Shown here: piece by piece, positions 7,868 through 16,735 of the stretch | Numbering within the stretch: position 1 is the stretch's first letter | How the letters are laid out: every line of letters starts with the position of its first letter | Source of the DNA: CAZIXN01 sp039180415 | Lineage (GTDB): Bacteria; Planctomycetota; Phycisphaerae; Phycisphaerales; Phycisphaeraceae | Length of the DNA: 43,044 nt | Direction: 5' to 3' | Assembly: GCA_039180415.1 (NCBI GenBank) | Contig: JBCDDH010000023.1 | Location: forward strand, 1-43,044 | Program-made: the position numbers and the translations under genes | The notes under the pieces: generated by a model | The model's database searches: none | Told to the model about the DNA's origin: nothing | Seen by the model: only the letters and a program-made list of their open reading frames with translations

Positions 7868-7883
7868 GTTCCGCGCCCGGAAC
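7868..7883. promoter_or_regulatory. Inverted repeat upstream of the sulfatase
   Basis: GTTCCG and CGGAAC flank a CGCC centre, a perfect 6-bp inverted repeat about 60 bases before the sulfatase ATG. It differs from the TetR operators in the same intergenic region, so it may belong to a different regulator. No promoter boxes were assigned with confidence. Confidence 0.3.
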
Positions 7884-7958
7884 ATATCCCGTCTTTCATA
7901 CAACACACCCCGTGGGCGTTGGTTATGGGCAAGGAACGGCGGCTGGCAAACAATCGAT

Positions 7959-8016
7959 TCAAACATTCGTTTGACTTGCCGAGTCGGGAGCGGTAATATT
8001 TCAAACGCACGTTTGA
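7959..8016 (+). promoter_or_regulatory. Promoter of the tetR-exporter operon with two flanking operators
   Basis: TTGACT (7971-7976) and TAATAT (7994-7999) form a near-consensus sigma-70 promoter with a 17-base spacer. Two palindromes with identical arms, TCAAAC-N4-GTTTGA, lie at 7959-7974 (overlapping the -35) and 8001-8016 (over the expected start site). Their centres are 42 bp apart, about four helical turns. This is the arrangement expected for autorepression by the TetR protein that starts at 8036. Confidence 0.85.
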
Positions 8017-8035
8017 TTTAGCCGATACCTCCGCC

Positions 8036-8695
8036 ATGTCCCCGCCCGATCCGACGCGCGACGCCGACACCCGCCACCGCCTCCTCGCCGCGGCCGGCGA
8101 AGAGTTTTCGCGGGTCGGATTCCGGGCGGCCAACGTCCGCGACATCTGCGCCGCCGCCGAGGCGAACGTCGCGGCGGTGAACTACCACTTCGGCTCGAAA
8201 GAGGCGCTGTACCGACAGGTCTGGGAGCACGCGTCGCGAGACATGGTCGCCGCCGAGCCGATGCCCACGCTCGCGGCCCACGCCGACCCCGCCGAGGCGT
8301 TGACGGATTTCATGCGGTGGTTCATGAGGCTGGTGCTCATCGAAGGCACCGGCCACACCTGCGCCGGGTCGATGCTCGCGCAAGAGGCCGCCGAGCCGAC
8401 CGGGGCGCTGAGCGTGTTCGTGGAGCACGGGGCCGCGCCGATCCGCAAGGAACTCCGCCGCATCGTTTCGGCCATCCTCGGCCGGGGCGCCAACCGCCGG
8501 GTGGTGGACGACCTAACCAACGCGGTGATCGCGTTGTGCGTGAATCCCAAGCACTCCAGCGAAATCCTGACCCGCCTGGGCTTCCCGCCGCCGACCACCG
8601 CGGCCGCCATCAACCGCATGGCCGAACGGCTCGCCGACTTTGCGCTGCACGGACTGATCGGTTTGAGCCCGGACGCGCCCACGGAGGAGCCCTGA
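8036..8695 (+). CDS. TetR-family repressor, CecR/YbiH-like, of the adjoining exporter
   Basis: The product is 219 residues. The N-terminal HTH matches TetR closely (FRAANVRDICAAAEANVAAVNYHFGS spans recognition and turn). The C-terminal ligand domain resembles the CecR/YbiH group (DUF1956), which in E. coli also sits beside an ABC/HlyD exporter. Its stop codon overlaps the permease start by one base (TGATG), so it is the first gene of the exporter operon. Two matching palindromes in its promoter are the likely operators. A small hydrophobic compound is the usual type of inducer, but nothing here identifies it. Confidence 0.88.
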   Translation: MSPPDPTRDADTRHRLLAAAGEEFSRVGFRAANVRDICAAAEANVAAVNYHFGSKEALYRQVWEHASRDMVAAEPMPTLAAHADPAEALTDFMRWFMRLVLIEGTGHTCAGSMLAQEAAEPTGALSVFVEHGAAPIRKELRRIVSAILGRGANRRVVDDLTNAVIALCVNPKHSSEILTRLGFPPPTTAAAINRMAERLADFALHGLIGLSPDAPTEEP

Positions 8696-9840
8696 TGTGG
8701 ACCGTCGCGTTACGCATGCTCATCGGCGACCGCACCAAGTGCGTGGCGTTGGTACTAGGGGTGGGATTCAGCACGCTGCTGATCTGCCAGCAGGTGTCGA
8801 TCTTCTTCGGCCTGCTGGGGCGGGCGTCCAGCGTCGTCAACGACGTCCGCGAGGCCGACCTGTGGGTCATGGACCCCAGCGTCAAGACCATCGACGTGCC
8901 CTTCCCGCTGCGCGACACGGAGCTGGGCCGGGTGCGGGGCGTCGAGGGCGTGGCCTGGGCGGTGCCGTTCTTTAAGTCTCAGGCCCAGGTGCGTACGCGC
9001 GGCGGCGACCTCGAAAACGCCATCATCCTCGGCATCGACGACGCCTCGCTCGTCGGCGTGCCGGACCAGTTCCTGCTCGGCTCCATCGACGACCTCACCC
9101 GTCCCGACGCCATAGCCGTCAACCCCGCGGGCTACCGCCTGCTGTTCCCGGGCGACGAGCCGTCCGTCGGCAAGACGATCGAACTCAACGACCGCCGCGC
9201 CCAGATCGTGGCCATCGTCGACGCCTCCCCCGCCTTCGCCGCCAACCTCACGATCTACACCCGCTACGACCTGGCCACCGGCTTTACCAACAACGGCCGC
9301 AACGACCTGAGCTTCATCCTCGCCAAGGCCGCCCCGGGGGCCGACCCCGCCGAGGTCACCGCGCGTATCGCCGAGCGCACCGGGCTCAAGGCCGTGACCT
9401 CCGCGCAGTTCCGCTGGGAGTCCATCCTGTACATCCTCCAAAACACCGGCATCCCCGTCAGCTTCGGCACCGTCGTGCTGCTGGGCGTGATCATCGGCAT
9501 CGCCATCGTCGGGCTGACCTTCAACCAGTTCGTCATCGAAAACATCAAGCAGTACGCGGCCCTCAAGGCGATCGGCATCCGCAACCTCCGGCTGCTCTGG
9601 ATGACGCTCTTCCAAGCTACTTTCGTCGGGTCGATCGGCTACGCGCTCGGGCTCGCCGCCGCGGCGGTGTTTTTCAGCCCTTGGGTCGCCCAGCAATCCG
9701 ACGCGTTGCGCGGGTTTTACTTGCTGCCCGGCGTGGCCGTCGGCACCGGGATCGCCGCGGCCTTCATCGTCGTCGCCTCGACGCTCGTATCCATGCGCCG
9801 CGTCCTGATCGTTGACCCCGCCACCGTCTTCCGCGGCTAA
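8695..9840 (+). CDS. ABC exporter permease, DevC/MacB-type (FtsX-like)
   Basis: The product is 381 residues. One membrane segment lies near the N-terminus (VALVLGVGFSTLLICQQVSI), followed by an extracytoplasmic domain of about 230 residues (FPLRDTELGRVRGVEGV onward). Three membrane segments follow at the C-terminus (VVLLGVIIGIAIVGLTF, FVGSIGYALGLAAAAVFF, GVAVGTGIAAAFIVVAS). This is the four-helix DevC plan. The ATG at 8695 overlaps the tetR stop. With the ATPase, adaptor and outer-membrane factor downstream, it should form a DevBCA-TolC-like complex that exports a substrate across both membranes. Confidence 0.87.
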   Translation: MWTVALRMLIGDRTKCVALVLGVGFSTLLICQQVSIFFGLLGRASSVVNDVREADLWVMDPSVKTIDVPFPLRDTELGRVRGVEGVAWAVPFFKSQAQVRTRGGDLENAIILGIDDASLVGVPDQFLLGSIDDLTRPDAIAVNPAGYRLLFPGDEPSVGKTIELNDRRAQIVAIVDASPAFAANLTIYTRYDLATGFTNNGRNDLSFILAKAAPGADPAEVTARIAERTGLKAVTSAQFRWESILYILQNTGIPVSFGTVVLLGVIIGIAIVGLTFNQFVIENIKQYAALKAIGIRNLRLLWMTLFQATFVGSIGYALGLAAAAVFFSPWVAQQSDALRGFYLLPGVAVGTGIAAAFIVVASTLVSMRRVLIVDPATVFRG

Positions 9841-9845
9841 CCCCG

Positions 9846-10559
9846 ATGCAAGCCACCGCCACCGAAACCAAGACCGTCGTCCGCTGCGAAGGCGTCGAAA
9901 AGTCCTTCGGCCAAGGCCAAGCCAAGGTGCAGGTCCTCCGCGGCACGAACTTCGAAGCCCACGCCGGCGAGATGACCTTCCTGGTCGGGCCCTCCGGCTG
10001 CGGCAAAACCACGCTGATCTCCATCCTCGGCGGCATCCTGACCCGCGACGCCGGCGTCGTCGAAGTCCTCGGCCGATCGCTGCCCGACGTGTCGCGCAAG
10101 CAGATGGCCGACTTCCGCCTCGCCCACTTCGGCTTCATCTTCCAGCAGTTCAACCTGCTCCCCGCGCTCACCGCCCGGGAAAACGCGTCCATCCCGCTCG
10201 TCGCCCGCGGCGAATCCACCAAAGCCGCCGAAGCCGCCGCGGACGACCTGCTCGTCAAGCTCGGCCTCGACGGGCACACCCGCAAGATGTCCAGCCAGCT
10301 CTCCGGCGGGCAGCAACAGCGCGTCGCCATCGCCCGCGCCCTCGTGCACCGGCCCGACGTCCTGATCTGCGACGAGCCCACCGCCTCGCTCGACGCCGCC
10401 TCGGGCCACACCGTGCTCGAGCTGCTCCGCGACCTCGCCGTCGAAGGCGACCGCGCCGTGATCGTGGTCACCCACGACAGCCGCATCTTCGAGTTCGCCG
10501 ACGCGATGCACCACATGGCCGACGGCGTCGTCGAACGCACCGAACGCCCCAACGACTAA
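9846..10559 (+). CDS. ABC exporter ATPase, DevA/LolD/MacB type
   Basis: The product is 237 residues, one complete nucleotide-binding domain. Visible motifs are Walker A GPSGCGKT, Q-loop FIFQQFNLLPALTARENA, signature LSGGQQQRVAIARAL, Walker B VLICDEPTASLD and the switch histidine in VIVVTHDSR. It starts five bases after the permease stop. It supplies ATP hydrolysis for the neighbouring FtsX-like permease. Confidence 0.93.
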   Translation: MQATATETKTVVRCEGVEKSFGQGQAKVQVLRGTNFEAHAGEMTFLVGPSGCGKTTLISILGGILTRDAGVVEVLGRSLPDVSRKQMADFRLAHFGFIFQQFNLLPALTARENASIPLVARGESTKAAEAAADDLLVKLGLDGHTRKMSSQLSGGQQQRVAIARALVHRPDVLICDEPTASLDAASGHTVLELLRDLAVEGDRAVIVVTHDSRIFEFADAMHHMADGVVERTERPND

Positions 10560-10599
10560 CCCCACGAAACCCGCACGCCCACTCAACCCCGAGCCACCC

Positions 10600-11799
10600 A
10601 TGAGCGGACGCTCCAAAATCCTGACCTACGGCCTACCGATCATCGGCGTCGTCGCTTTCGCCGGCGGCCTCTACCTCATGTCGCTGAGCCAGCCCGTCAC
10701 CGCGAAAGAAACCCCACCGCGGCAGCCCACCACCGCGCCGAGCGTCGGCGCCGCGGTGGACATGACCGGCTTCATCGGCGCCACCGGCGTGAGCGAACCG
10801 GCCGGGCAGGCGATCACGATCGCGGCCCACGTCTCGGGTGTGATCGACGAGGTGCTCGTCGCGGCCGGGGAGGCGGTGCGGCGGGGCGACGCGCTCTTCC
10901 GCCTGGACCTGCGGCAAGCCGAAAGCCAAGTCGCGCTCAAGCGGTCGCAGATCGGCGTGGCCGCGGCGGAAGTGGACCGCCTCCGCGCCTTGATCCCGCC
11001 GCGAGAAGCCATGGTCCGCTCCGCCCGGGCCGCGGTCGCCTCGGCCGAAGCCGCCGCCCGCGCCGCGCAGGCCCAGGCCAACAACCGGCAGAACCTGATG
11101 CGCGTCGCCGAGTCGGTGCGCGACCAACGGGCGATCGCCGCGGAAGAGGTCGACCGACGCCGGTTCGCATTCGAGCAGGCCCAGGCCGACGTCCAAACCG
11201 CACGGGCCCGCGTCGAAGAAGCCAACGCCAAACTCGCCGAAGCGCAAGCCGACTTGGGCCTGCTGGTCGACCCCGACACCGAGCAAGACGGCGCGGACGT
11301 GCGCTCGGCCGTCCGGCGCCTCGAAGAGGCCAGGCAAGCGCTCGCCCAGGCCGAGGTCGACCGCGACCTGCTCACGGTGACCAGCCCGATCGACGGCGTG
11401 GTCCTGCAGATCGAAGCGCGCCCCGGACAGTTCGCACCCGCGGCGGTCATGGGCTCCGACCCGCTCGCCGTGCTCGGCCGAAACGACGAGACGCACGTCC
11501 GCGTCGAGATCGACGAGGTCGACATCCCCCGCTTCACCCGCGACGCAAAGGCCTGGGCGTCGCCCCGCGGCCGGGCCGACCAACGCCTCTCGCTCGAACT
11601 CGCCTACGTCGAGCCGCTGGTCGTGCCCAAGACCAACCTCGCCGGCCGCACCAGCGAACTCATCGACACCCGCGTCCTGCAGGCGGTGTACCGCTTCGCC
11701 GCGCCGCTCGAAACCGCGGGGATCGGCCAGCTCTACGACGTCTTCATCGAAACCATGAACGATCCCGAAGCCTCAAGGGAGACGACCGATGCTTCGTAA
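10600..11799 (+). CDS. HlyD/DevB-type membrane fusion protein
   Basis: The product is 399 residues with one N-terminal membrane anchor (ILTYGLPIIGVVAFAGGLYL). A lipoyl-like half-domain follows (VSGVIDEVLVAAGEAVRRGD), then a long alanine- and glutamate-rich coiled coil (about residues 100-260). The second lipoyl half and beta-barrel begin near LTVTSPIDGVVLQIEARPGQ. It bridges the inner-membrane ABC unit and the outer-membrane factor. Its last 11 bases overlap the start of the next gene, so the two are translationally coupled. Confidence 0.9.
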   Translation: MSGRSKILTYGLPIIGVVAFAGGLYLMSLSQPVTAKETPPRQPTTAPSVGAAVDMTGFIGATGVSEPAGQAITIAAHVSGVIDEVLVAAGEAVRRGDALFRLDLRQAESQVALKRSQIGVAAAEVDRLRALIPPREAMVRSARAAVASAEAAARAAQAQANNRQNLMRVAESVRDQRAIAAEEVDRRRFAFEQAQADVQTARARVEEANAKLAEAQADLGLLVDPDTEQDGADVRSAVRRLEEARQALAQAEVDRDLLTVTSPIDGVVLQIEARPGQFAPAAVMGSDPLAVLGRNDETHVRVEIDEVDIPRFTRDAKAWASPRGRADQRLSLELAYVEPLVVPKTNLAGRTSELIDTRVLQAVYRFAAPLETAGIGQLYDVFIETMNDPEASRETTDAS

Positions 11800-13243
11800 A
11801 CCCCGCGCCTTCGCCGCCGCCGCGTGCGTCGCCGCGCTGCTCGCGACCGGCGGCTGCCAAGTCGGCCCCGACTACGAGCCTGCGGACTTGTCGCCGCGCG
11901 TGCATCCTTCGTGGACCGAGGCGTTGGACAGCGACGCGACCGAGCTGCCCGCCGAAGCGCTCGGCGCTTGGTGGGAATCTTGGGGCGACCCGCGCCTCGT
12001 CGAACTGGTCCAGGCCGCGCTCGCGCAGAACCTGCCGCTGCAGGAAGCCCGCGAGCGCATCGTCGCCGCCCGCGCCGCCCGCGGGGTCGAGAACGCCGCG
12101 CGTCTGCCCGCGGTCGACGCCGAAACCAGCTTCGAATACTTCTCCGTCGGCGAGGACGCCGACCCGACCACCGGCGCGCCGCCCGGCCTGGACGGCGACC
12201 AATACGCGCTGGGCGTGCTGGCCGGGTGGGAGCTCGACCTGTGGGGGCGCGTCGCCCGGCTGGTCGAGGCCGCCGACGCCGACATCGCGTTCGCCGTCGA
12301 GGACTTCCGCGCCGCTCGGGTCGCCCTCGCCGCCGAGGTCGCGCGGGAGGTGGTGCTCATCCGCGGCTTCGACGCCGAGATCGCCGTGATCGAGGCGGGC
12401 CTGGACAGCGACCAGACCGCCGTGGATATCGCCCGGGCCCGCGCCGACGCCGGCTTCACCGGGCAACTCGACGCGCTGCGGGCGCAGCGCGTGCTGGAAA
12501 CCAACCGGGCGCTCATCCCCTCGCTGCGCGGGCAGCGCCGCGCCGCCGAACTCCGCATCGCGGCGCTGCTGAGTGAGACCCCCGACGCGACGCGCGTGCG
12601 GCCCATCGACGGCTTCGCCGACCCCGACGTCCCCGAGCTCGGCGTCCCCGCCGACCTGCTCACCCGCCGCCCCGATATCCGCGCCGCCGAACGCGCCTTC
12701 GCCGCCGCCACCGCCCGCGTCGGCTCCGCGATCGCCGAGCGTTACCCGCGCGTCTCGCTTACCGGCTCGCTCGTGCTCCAAGGCCCCGACGTCGGCGACA
12801 CGATCAACGACCAGGCCCACCTGCTCAACGTCGGCCCGTCCATCACCCTGCCCCTGTTCCAGGGTGGCCGCATCCTCAGCAACATCGCGCTGGCCGAAAG
12901 CGAACAACGCCGGGCCCTGCTCGAACTCGAACAGACCGTCGTGGTCGCGCTCACCGAGGTCGAGGCCGCCGCCGCCCAATACCGGCAGTTCGCCCGGCAG
13001 GCCGATGGCTTCGCCGCCGCGCAGGCCGTGGCCGAAGACGTCGAAGCGCTGTCGCTGGATCGGTACGAAGCCGGTGCCGCCGACTTCCTCGAAGTCACCG
13101 ACGCCACAACGCAGCGCCTCGCCATCGAACGGCAACGCGTGGCCGCGCAACGCGACACGCAGCTCCAACTCGCGCTGCTCTACGCCGCGCTGGGCGGCGG
13201 GTGGGAAATCGCGGAAGCGTCGCCCACGCCCGACGCGCCGTGA
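11789..13243 (+). CDS. NodT/TolC-family outer-membrane efflux lipoprotein
   Basis: The product is 484 residues. The signal ends in a lipobox (LLATGGC), followed by QVGPDYEPADL, the usual start of RND-type outer-membrane factors. Paired helical repeats follow, with GWELDLWGRVARLVEAADAD in the first half and TRRPDIRAAERAFAAATARV before the second. It should form the exit duct for the tripartite exporter. A GGGAG ribosome site precedes the ATG inside the adaptor gene. NodT-type factors more often serve RND pumps; here the operon shows an ABC partner. Confidence 0.92.
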   Translation: MLRKPRAFAAAACVAALLATGGCQVGPDYEPADLSPRVHPSWTEALDSDATELPAEALGAWWESWGDPRLVELVQAALAQNLPLQEARERIVAARAARGVENAARLPAVDAETSFEYFSVGEDADPTTGAPPGLDGDQYALGVLAGWELDLWGRVARLVEAADADIAFAVEDFRAARVALAAEVAREVVLIRGFDAEIAVIEAGLDSDQTAVDIARARADAGFTGQLDALRAQRVLETNRALIPSLRGQRRAAELRIAALLSETPDATRVRPIDGFADPDVPELGVPADLLTRRPDIRAAERAFAAATARVGSAIAERYPRVSLTGSLVLQGPDVGDTINDQAHLLNVGPSITLPLFQGGRILSNIALAESEQRRALLELEQTVVVALTEVEAAAAQYRQFARQADGFAAAQAVAEDVEALSLDRYEAGAADFLEVTDATTQRLAIERQRVAAQRDTQLQLALLYAALGGGWEIAEASPTPDAP

Positions 13244-13276
13244 CCATCGCAAGAAAGCGCGAAGCCCCTTAAACGC

Positions 13277-14164
13277 TCACCCCACCACGCAGCCGGCCTC
13301 GCGAAAGACCTGCCGCGCCGCGTCGGCTTGCTCGATGCTCGCGGCCGGGGTGTGCTCGAGGGGATAAGGCAACCTCAGCTCTGCCCACTTGTGCCGGCCC
13401 ATTTGGTGGAACGGCAGGACCTCGACCCGCTCGACGTTCCGCATCGGTGCGACAAACGCGGCGAGCCGACGCAGGTTCTCCGCGTCGTCGGTAAGCCCGG
13501 GCACGAGCACGTACCGCACCCACGTCGGCCGACCGAGCCGGGCCAGCCGCTCCGCGAAACTCAGGATCGCCGCGTTGTCGAAGCCGGTGACCCGGCGGTG
13601 CCGCTCGGCGTCGAACGCTTTGAGGTCGAGCAGCATCAGGTCCACCGCGTCGAGGTCGTCGTCGGTGAGCCTTTCGCCGAGGTACCCGTTCGTGTCGAGC
13701 GCGACGTGTAGGTTCAGCCGCGGTTTAACGGCCCGCGCCAACCGCAGCGCGAACTCGGCCTGGACCAACGGCTCGCCCCCGGACACCGTGAACCCGCCGC
13801 CGGTGGTGCGGAGGAAGTCGGCGAACCGCGCGGCGTCGGCGACGACGCCTTCGACGCTCCGACGGGTGCCGTGGTTGACCGCCCAGGTGTCGGGGTTGTG
13901 GCAGTACTGGCAACGCAGGTGGCACCCCGCGAGCCAGACGACGTAGCGGAAGCCCGGGCCGTCGACGGTCGATGCGGTCTCGTGGCTGTGGACCCAGCCG
14001 AGCTTGGGGGGGGACGCGGGATCGACCGCGTTGGAAGCCGATGTTTGGGTATCCGCGGGCGGGGGCGCCCCGTCGACACGCCGCTGCCGGTCGACGTCCC
14101 CCCCAGGAGCGTCGAACTGCGGCAGCGGCGTATCGGCGGAGCGATTGTCGACCAAAATGACCAT
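13277..14164 (-). CDS. pflA: Pyruvate formate-lyase activating enzyme (radical SAM)
   Basis: The product is 295 residues. The radical SAM cluster motif is CHLRCQYC (C81, C85, C88), followed by HNPDTW and the GG-containing GGGFTVSGGEPLVQ segment. The enzyme uses S-adenosylmethionine to place the glycyl radical on PflB. The first 53 residues are proline- and alanine-rich, precede the conserved start of the domain (GWVHSHETASTVDGPG), and have no counterpart in E. coli PflA. No internal ATG or GTG offers a shorter version, so the ATG at 14164 stands. It follows pflB by 75 bases and converges with the efflux gene. Confidence 0.92.
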   Translation of the reverse strand: MVILVDNRSADTPLPQFDAPGGDVDRQRRVDGAPPPADTQTSASNAVDPASPPKLGWVHSHETASTVDGPGFRYVVWLAGCHLRCQYCHNPDTWAVNHGTRRSVEGVVADAARFADFLRTTGGGFTVSGGEPLVQAEFALRLARAVKPRLNLHVALDTNGYLGERLTDDDLDAVDLMLLDLKAFDAERHRRVTGFDNAAILSFAERLARLGRPTWVRYVLVPGLTDDAENLRRLAAFVAPMRNVERVEVLPFHQMGRHKWAELRLPYPLEHTPAASIEQADAARQVFREAGCVVG

Positions 14165-14168
14165 CTTT

Positions 14169-14186
14169 TTGTAGTGACCGCTACAA
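14169..14186. promoter_or_regulatory. TTGTAG/CTACAA inverted repeat in the pflB-pflA gap (possible Rex-like site)
   Basis: TTGTAGTGACCGCTACAA is an 18-bp dyad with the TTGT-N10-ACAA ends typical of sites for the NADH sensor Rex. It lies four bases upstream of the pflA start codon. A second 18-mer with the same ends is upstream of pflB. It could instead be an RNA hairpin that tunes pflA translation. Confidence 0.35.
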
Positions 14187-14239
14187 CTTTCGTCAACGGA
14201 TTTTCGCGCGGGTTAATTCGGGTTGACCACCGGTCGAGC

Positions 14240-16504
14240 TCAGAGCTTGGCGTGGAAGGTGCGGTTGACGACGTCTCGCTGCTGCTCGGGCGTGAGCTTG
14301 ACGAAGTTCACGGCGTAACCCGACACGCGGACCGTGAGCTGCGGGTACTTCTCGGGGTTCTCCATCGCGTCGATCAGCGTTTCCCGGTCGAGCACGTTGA
14401 CGTTCATATGGAACCCGCCGGTGCCGAAGTAGCCGTCGAGGCAGGCCGCGAGGTTCTGGACCTGGTCGTCGCGCGACGAACCCAAAGCCGAAGGCAGGAC
14501 GGTGTTGGTGAGGCTGATGCCGTCGCGGGCTTCGTCGTAGGGGAGCTTGGCGACCGAGAGCGCCGAGGCGACGTACCCCTCCTGGTCCCGGCCGTGCATC
14601 GGGTTGGCGCCGGGGGCGAAGGGTTCGCCGGCCTTGCGTCCGTCGGGGGTCGCTCCGGTGGACTTGCCGTACACGACGTTGGAGGTGATGGTCAGCACGG
14701 ACTGGGTGTGGGTCGCGTCGCGATAGGTCGGGTGCTTGCGGAGCTTGGCCATGAACGTCTCGACCAGCCAACCGGCGGTGGAGTCGACGCGGTCGTCGTT
14801 GTTGCCGAAGGCGGGGTAGCCGCCTTGGACTTCGTAATCGGTGACCAGGCCGGTTTCGTCGCGTCGGACCTTGACGCCGGCGTGCTTGATGGCGGACAGG
14901 GCGTCGGTGACGACGGACAGCCCCGCGATCCCGAAGGCCATCGTGCGTTTCGGGCTGTAGTCGTGCAGCGCCATCTCGATGCGTTCGTAGGCGTACTTGT
15001 CGTGCATGTAGTGGATGCAGTTCATCGCGTTGACGTACACGCGGGCCAGCCACTCCATCGCGTGGTCGTAGCGTTGCATGACCTGGTCGTAGTCGAGCGT
15101 GTCGCCCTCGATCGGCTCGAACGCGGGCATGACCTGGTCGCCGGTGAGTTCGTCCCGGCCGCCGTTGATCGCGTACAGCAGGCACTTGGCCAGATTCACG
15201 CGGGCGCCGAAGAACTGCATCTGCTTGCCGACCTCCATGCCCGAGACGCAGCACGCGATCGCGCTGTCGTCGCCGCCCATCCCGCGGAGCGCTTCGTCGT
15301 TTTCGTATTGCACGGAGGAGGTGTCGATGCTGACCTTGGCGCAGAACTTTTTGAAGCCCTCGGGCAGCTTCGGCGACCAGAACACGGTCATGTTCGGCTC
15401 GGGCGCGGGGCCGAGGTTGTAAAGCGTCTGCAGGAAGCGGAACGAGTTCTTCGTCACCAGCGGCCGGCCATCGGCGCCCACGCCGCCGATCGCCTCGGTG
15501 ACCCAGGTCGGGTCGCCCGAGAACAGCGCGTCGTACTCCGGCGTCCGCAGGAAACGCACGATCCGCAGCTTGATCACGAAGTCGTCGATGATCTCTTGAG
15601 CCTGTGACTCGGTAAGCGTGCCTTCTTTCAGATCACGCTCGATGAAGACGTCGAGGAACGTGCTGGTCCGGCCGAGGGACATGGCCGCGCCGTTCTGCTC
15701 CTTGACCGCGGCGAGGTAGGCGAAGTAGGTCCACTGCACGGCTTGCTTGGCGTTGGCCGCGGGCTCAGAAAGATCGAAGCCATAGGCGGCGCCCATGGCT
15801 TGCAGCTCTTTGAGCGCCTTGATCTGCTCGGCGAGCTCTTCGCGATCGCGGATGACCGACTCGGTGCTGTGCTGCTTGCTGAGCAACGCCTTCTCGATCC
15901 GCTTGACTTCGATGAGCTTGTCGATGCCGTAGAGCGCGACGCGGCGGTAGTCGCCGATGATCCGGCCGCGGCCGTATGCGTCGGGCAGGCCGGTGACCAG
16001 GTGCGCGCTGCGGGCCTTGCGGATCTCGGGCGTATAGACGTCGAAGACGCCGTCGTTGTGGGTCTTGCGGTGCTTGGTGAAGGTTTCGGCGACCTGCGGG
16101 TCGGGCTCGTAGCCGTAGGCCTGGAGCGAACCGACGACCATCCGCCAGCCGCCGTTGGGGAAGATCGCGCGTTTGAGCGGCGCGTCGGTCTGAAGACCGA
16201 CGATGATTTCGTTGAGCTGGTCGATGTAGCCGGGCTCGTGGGCGGTGATCGAAGACGGGATTTGGCTGACGTCTAGGACGCCTTTTTCGCGTTCGGCCTT
16301 GAACCGTTCGGAAAGCTTGGCCCAGATGCCCGCGGTGCGCTGGGTCGGCCCGGCGAGAAACGCGTCGTCGCCTTCGTAAGCCGCGTAATTGGTTTGGATG
16401 AAGTCGCGGACGTTGATAGCGTCTTGCCAGCGGCCGGCGGCAAAGCCGCGGTGCGGGTCGATCGACGACGGGTCGGCGGCGGAGGCGGTGACGGAGGGCT
16501 TCAT
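14240..16504 (-). CDS. pflB: Pyruvate formate-lyase (formate C-acetyltransferase)
   Basis: The 754-residue protein is close to the 760 of E. coli PflB. It converts pyruvate and CoA to acetyl-CoA and formate under anaerobic conditions. The catalytic cysteine pair is in IACCVSGMEVGKQMQ. The glycyl-radical loop near the C-terminus is RVSGYAVNF. The open frame reaches 16576, but the ATG at 16504 (MKPSVTAS) has a GGGA ribosome site six bases upstream and matches the family start. pflA follows on the same strand. The pair shows that the organism can ferment. Confidence 0.96.
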   Translation of the reverse strand: MKPSVTASAADPSSIDPHRGFAAGRWQDAINVRDFIQTNYAAYEGDDAFLAGPTQRTAGIWAKLSERFKAEREKGVLDVSQIPSSITAHEPGYIDQLNEIIVGLQTDAPLKRAIFPNGGWRMVVGSLQAYGYEPDPQVAETFTKHRKTHNDGVFDVYTPEIRKARSAHLVTGLPDAYGRGRIIGDYRRVALYGIDKLIEVKRIEKALLSKQHSTESVIRDREELAEQIKALKELQAMGAAYGFDLSEPAANAKQAVQWTYFAYLAAVKEQNGAAMSLGRTSTFLDVFIERDLKEGTLTESQAQEIIDDFVIKLRIVRFLRTPEYDALFSGDPTWVTEAIGGVGADGRPLVTKNSFRFLQTLYNLGPAPEPNMTVFWSPKLPEGFKKFCAKVSIDTSSVQYENDEALRGMGGDDSAIACCVSGMEVGKQMQFFGARVNLAKCLLYAINGGRDELTGDQVMPAFEPIEGDTLDYDQVMQRYDHAMEWLARVYVNAMNCIHYMHDKYAYERIEMALHDYSPKRTMAFGIAGLSVVTDALSAIKHAGVKVRRDETGLVTDYEVQGGYPAFGNNDDRVDSTAGWLVETFMAKLRKHPTYRDATHTQSVLTITSNVVYGKSTGATPDGRKAGEPFAPGANPMHGRDQEGYVASALSVAKLPYDEARDGISLTNTVLPSALGSSRDDQVQNLAACLDGYFGTGGFHMNVNVLDRETLIDAMENPEKYPQLTVRVSGYAVNFVKLTPEQQRDVVNRTFHAKL

Positions 16505-16581
16505 GCGTTCCCTTTCGGCGGGTTGACCACGGGCAAAAACGAGTCGGGGCCGGCTCCGGCCACGCCCTCGAGACACAAGGA

Positions 16582-16599
16582 TTGTATCGGATAAAACAA
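16582..16599. promoter_or_regulatory. TTGT-N10-ACAA element upstream of pflB (possible Rex-like site)
   Basis: TTGTATCGGATAAAACAA lies 77 bases before the pflB ATG in an AT-rich patch that probably holds the pflB promoter. On the minus strand the box also contains TACAAT, a possible -10. The outer four bases on each side fit Rex sites; the inner bases are only partly symmetrical. Confidence 0.3.
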
Positions 16600-16735
16600 T
16601 CTTTTAAGCAAATTTATTGCGCCGTTCCATAAAATCCTTCACAAAAAACGCCTTCGATCCCGCAAAACAGGGTTTTCCTCGGAAAATGCACCGCCGGGCG
16701 GCCGCCTCGCCTGCACCCGCGACTATCTTCGGGGC

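Noticed and set aside
13871..15607. Plus-strand open frame of 578 codons opposite pflA and pflB
   Set aside because: It spans two real genes and their gap on the other strand and has no recognisable domain.
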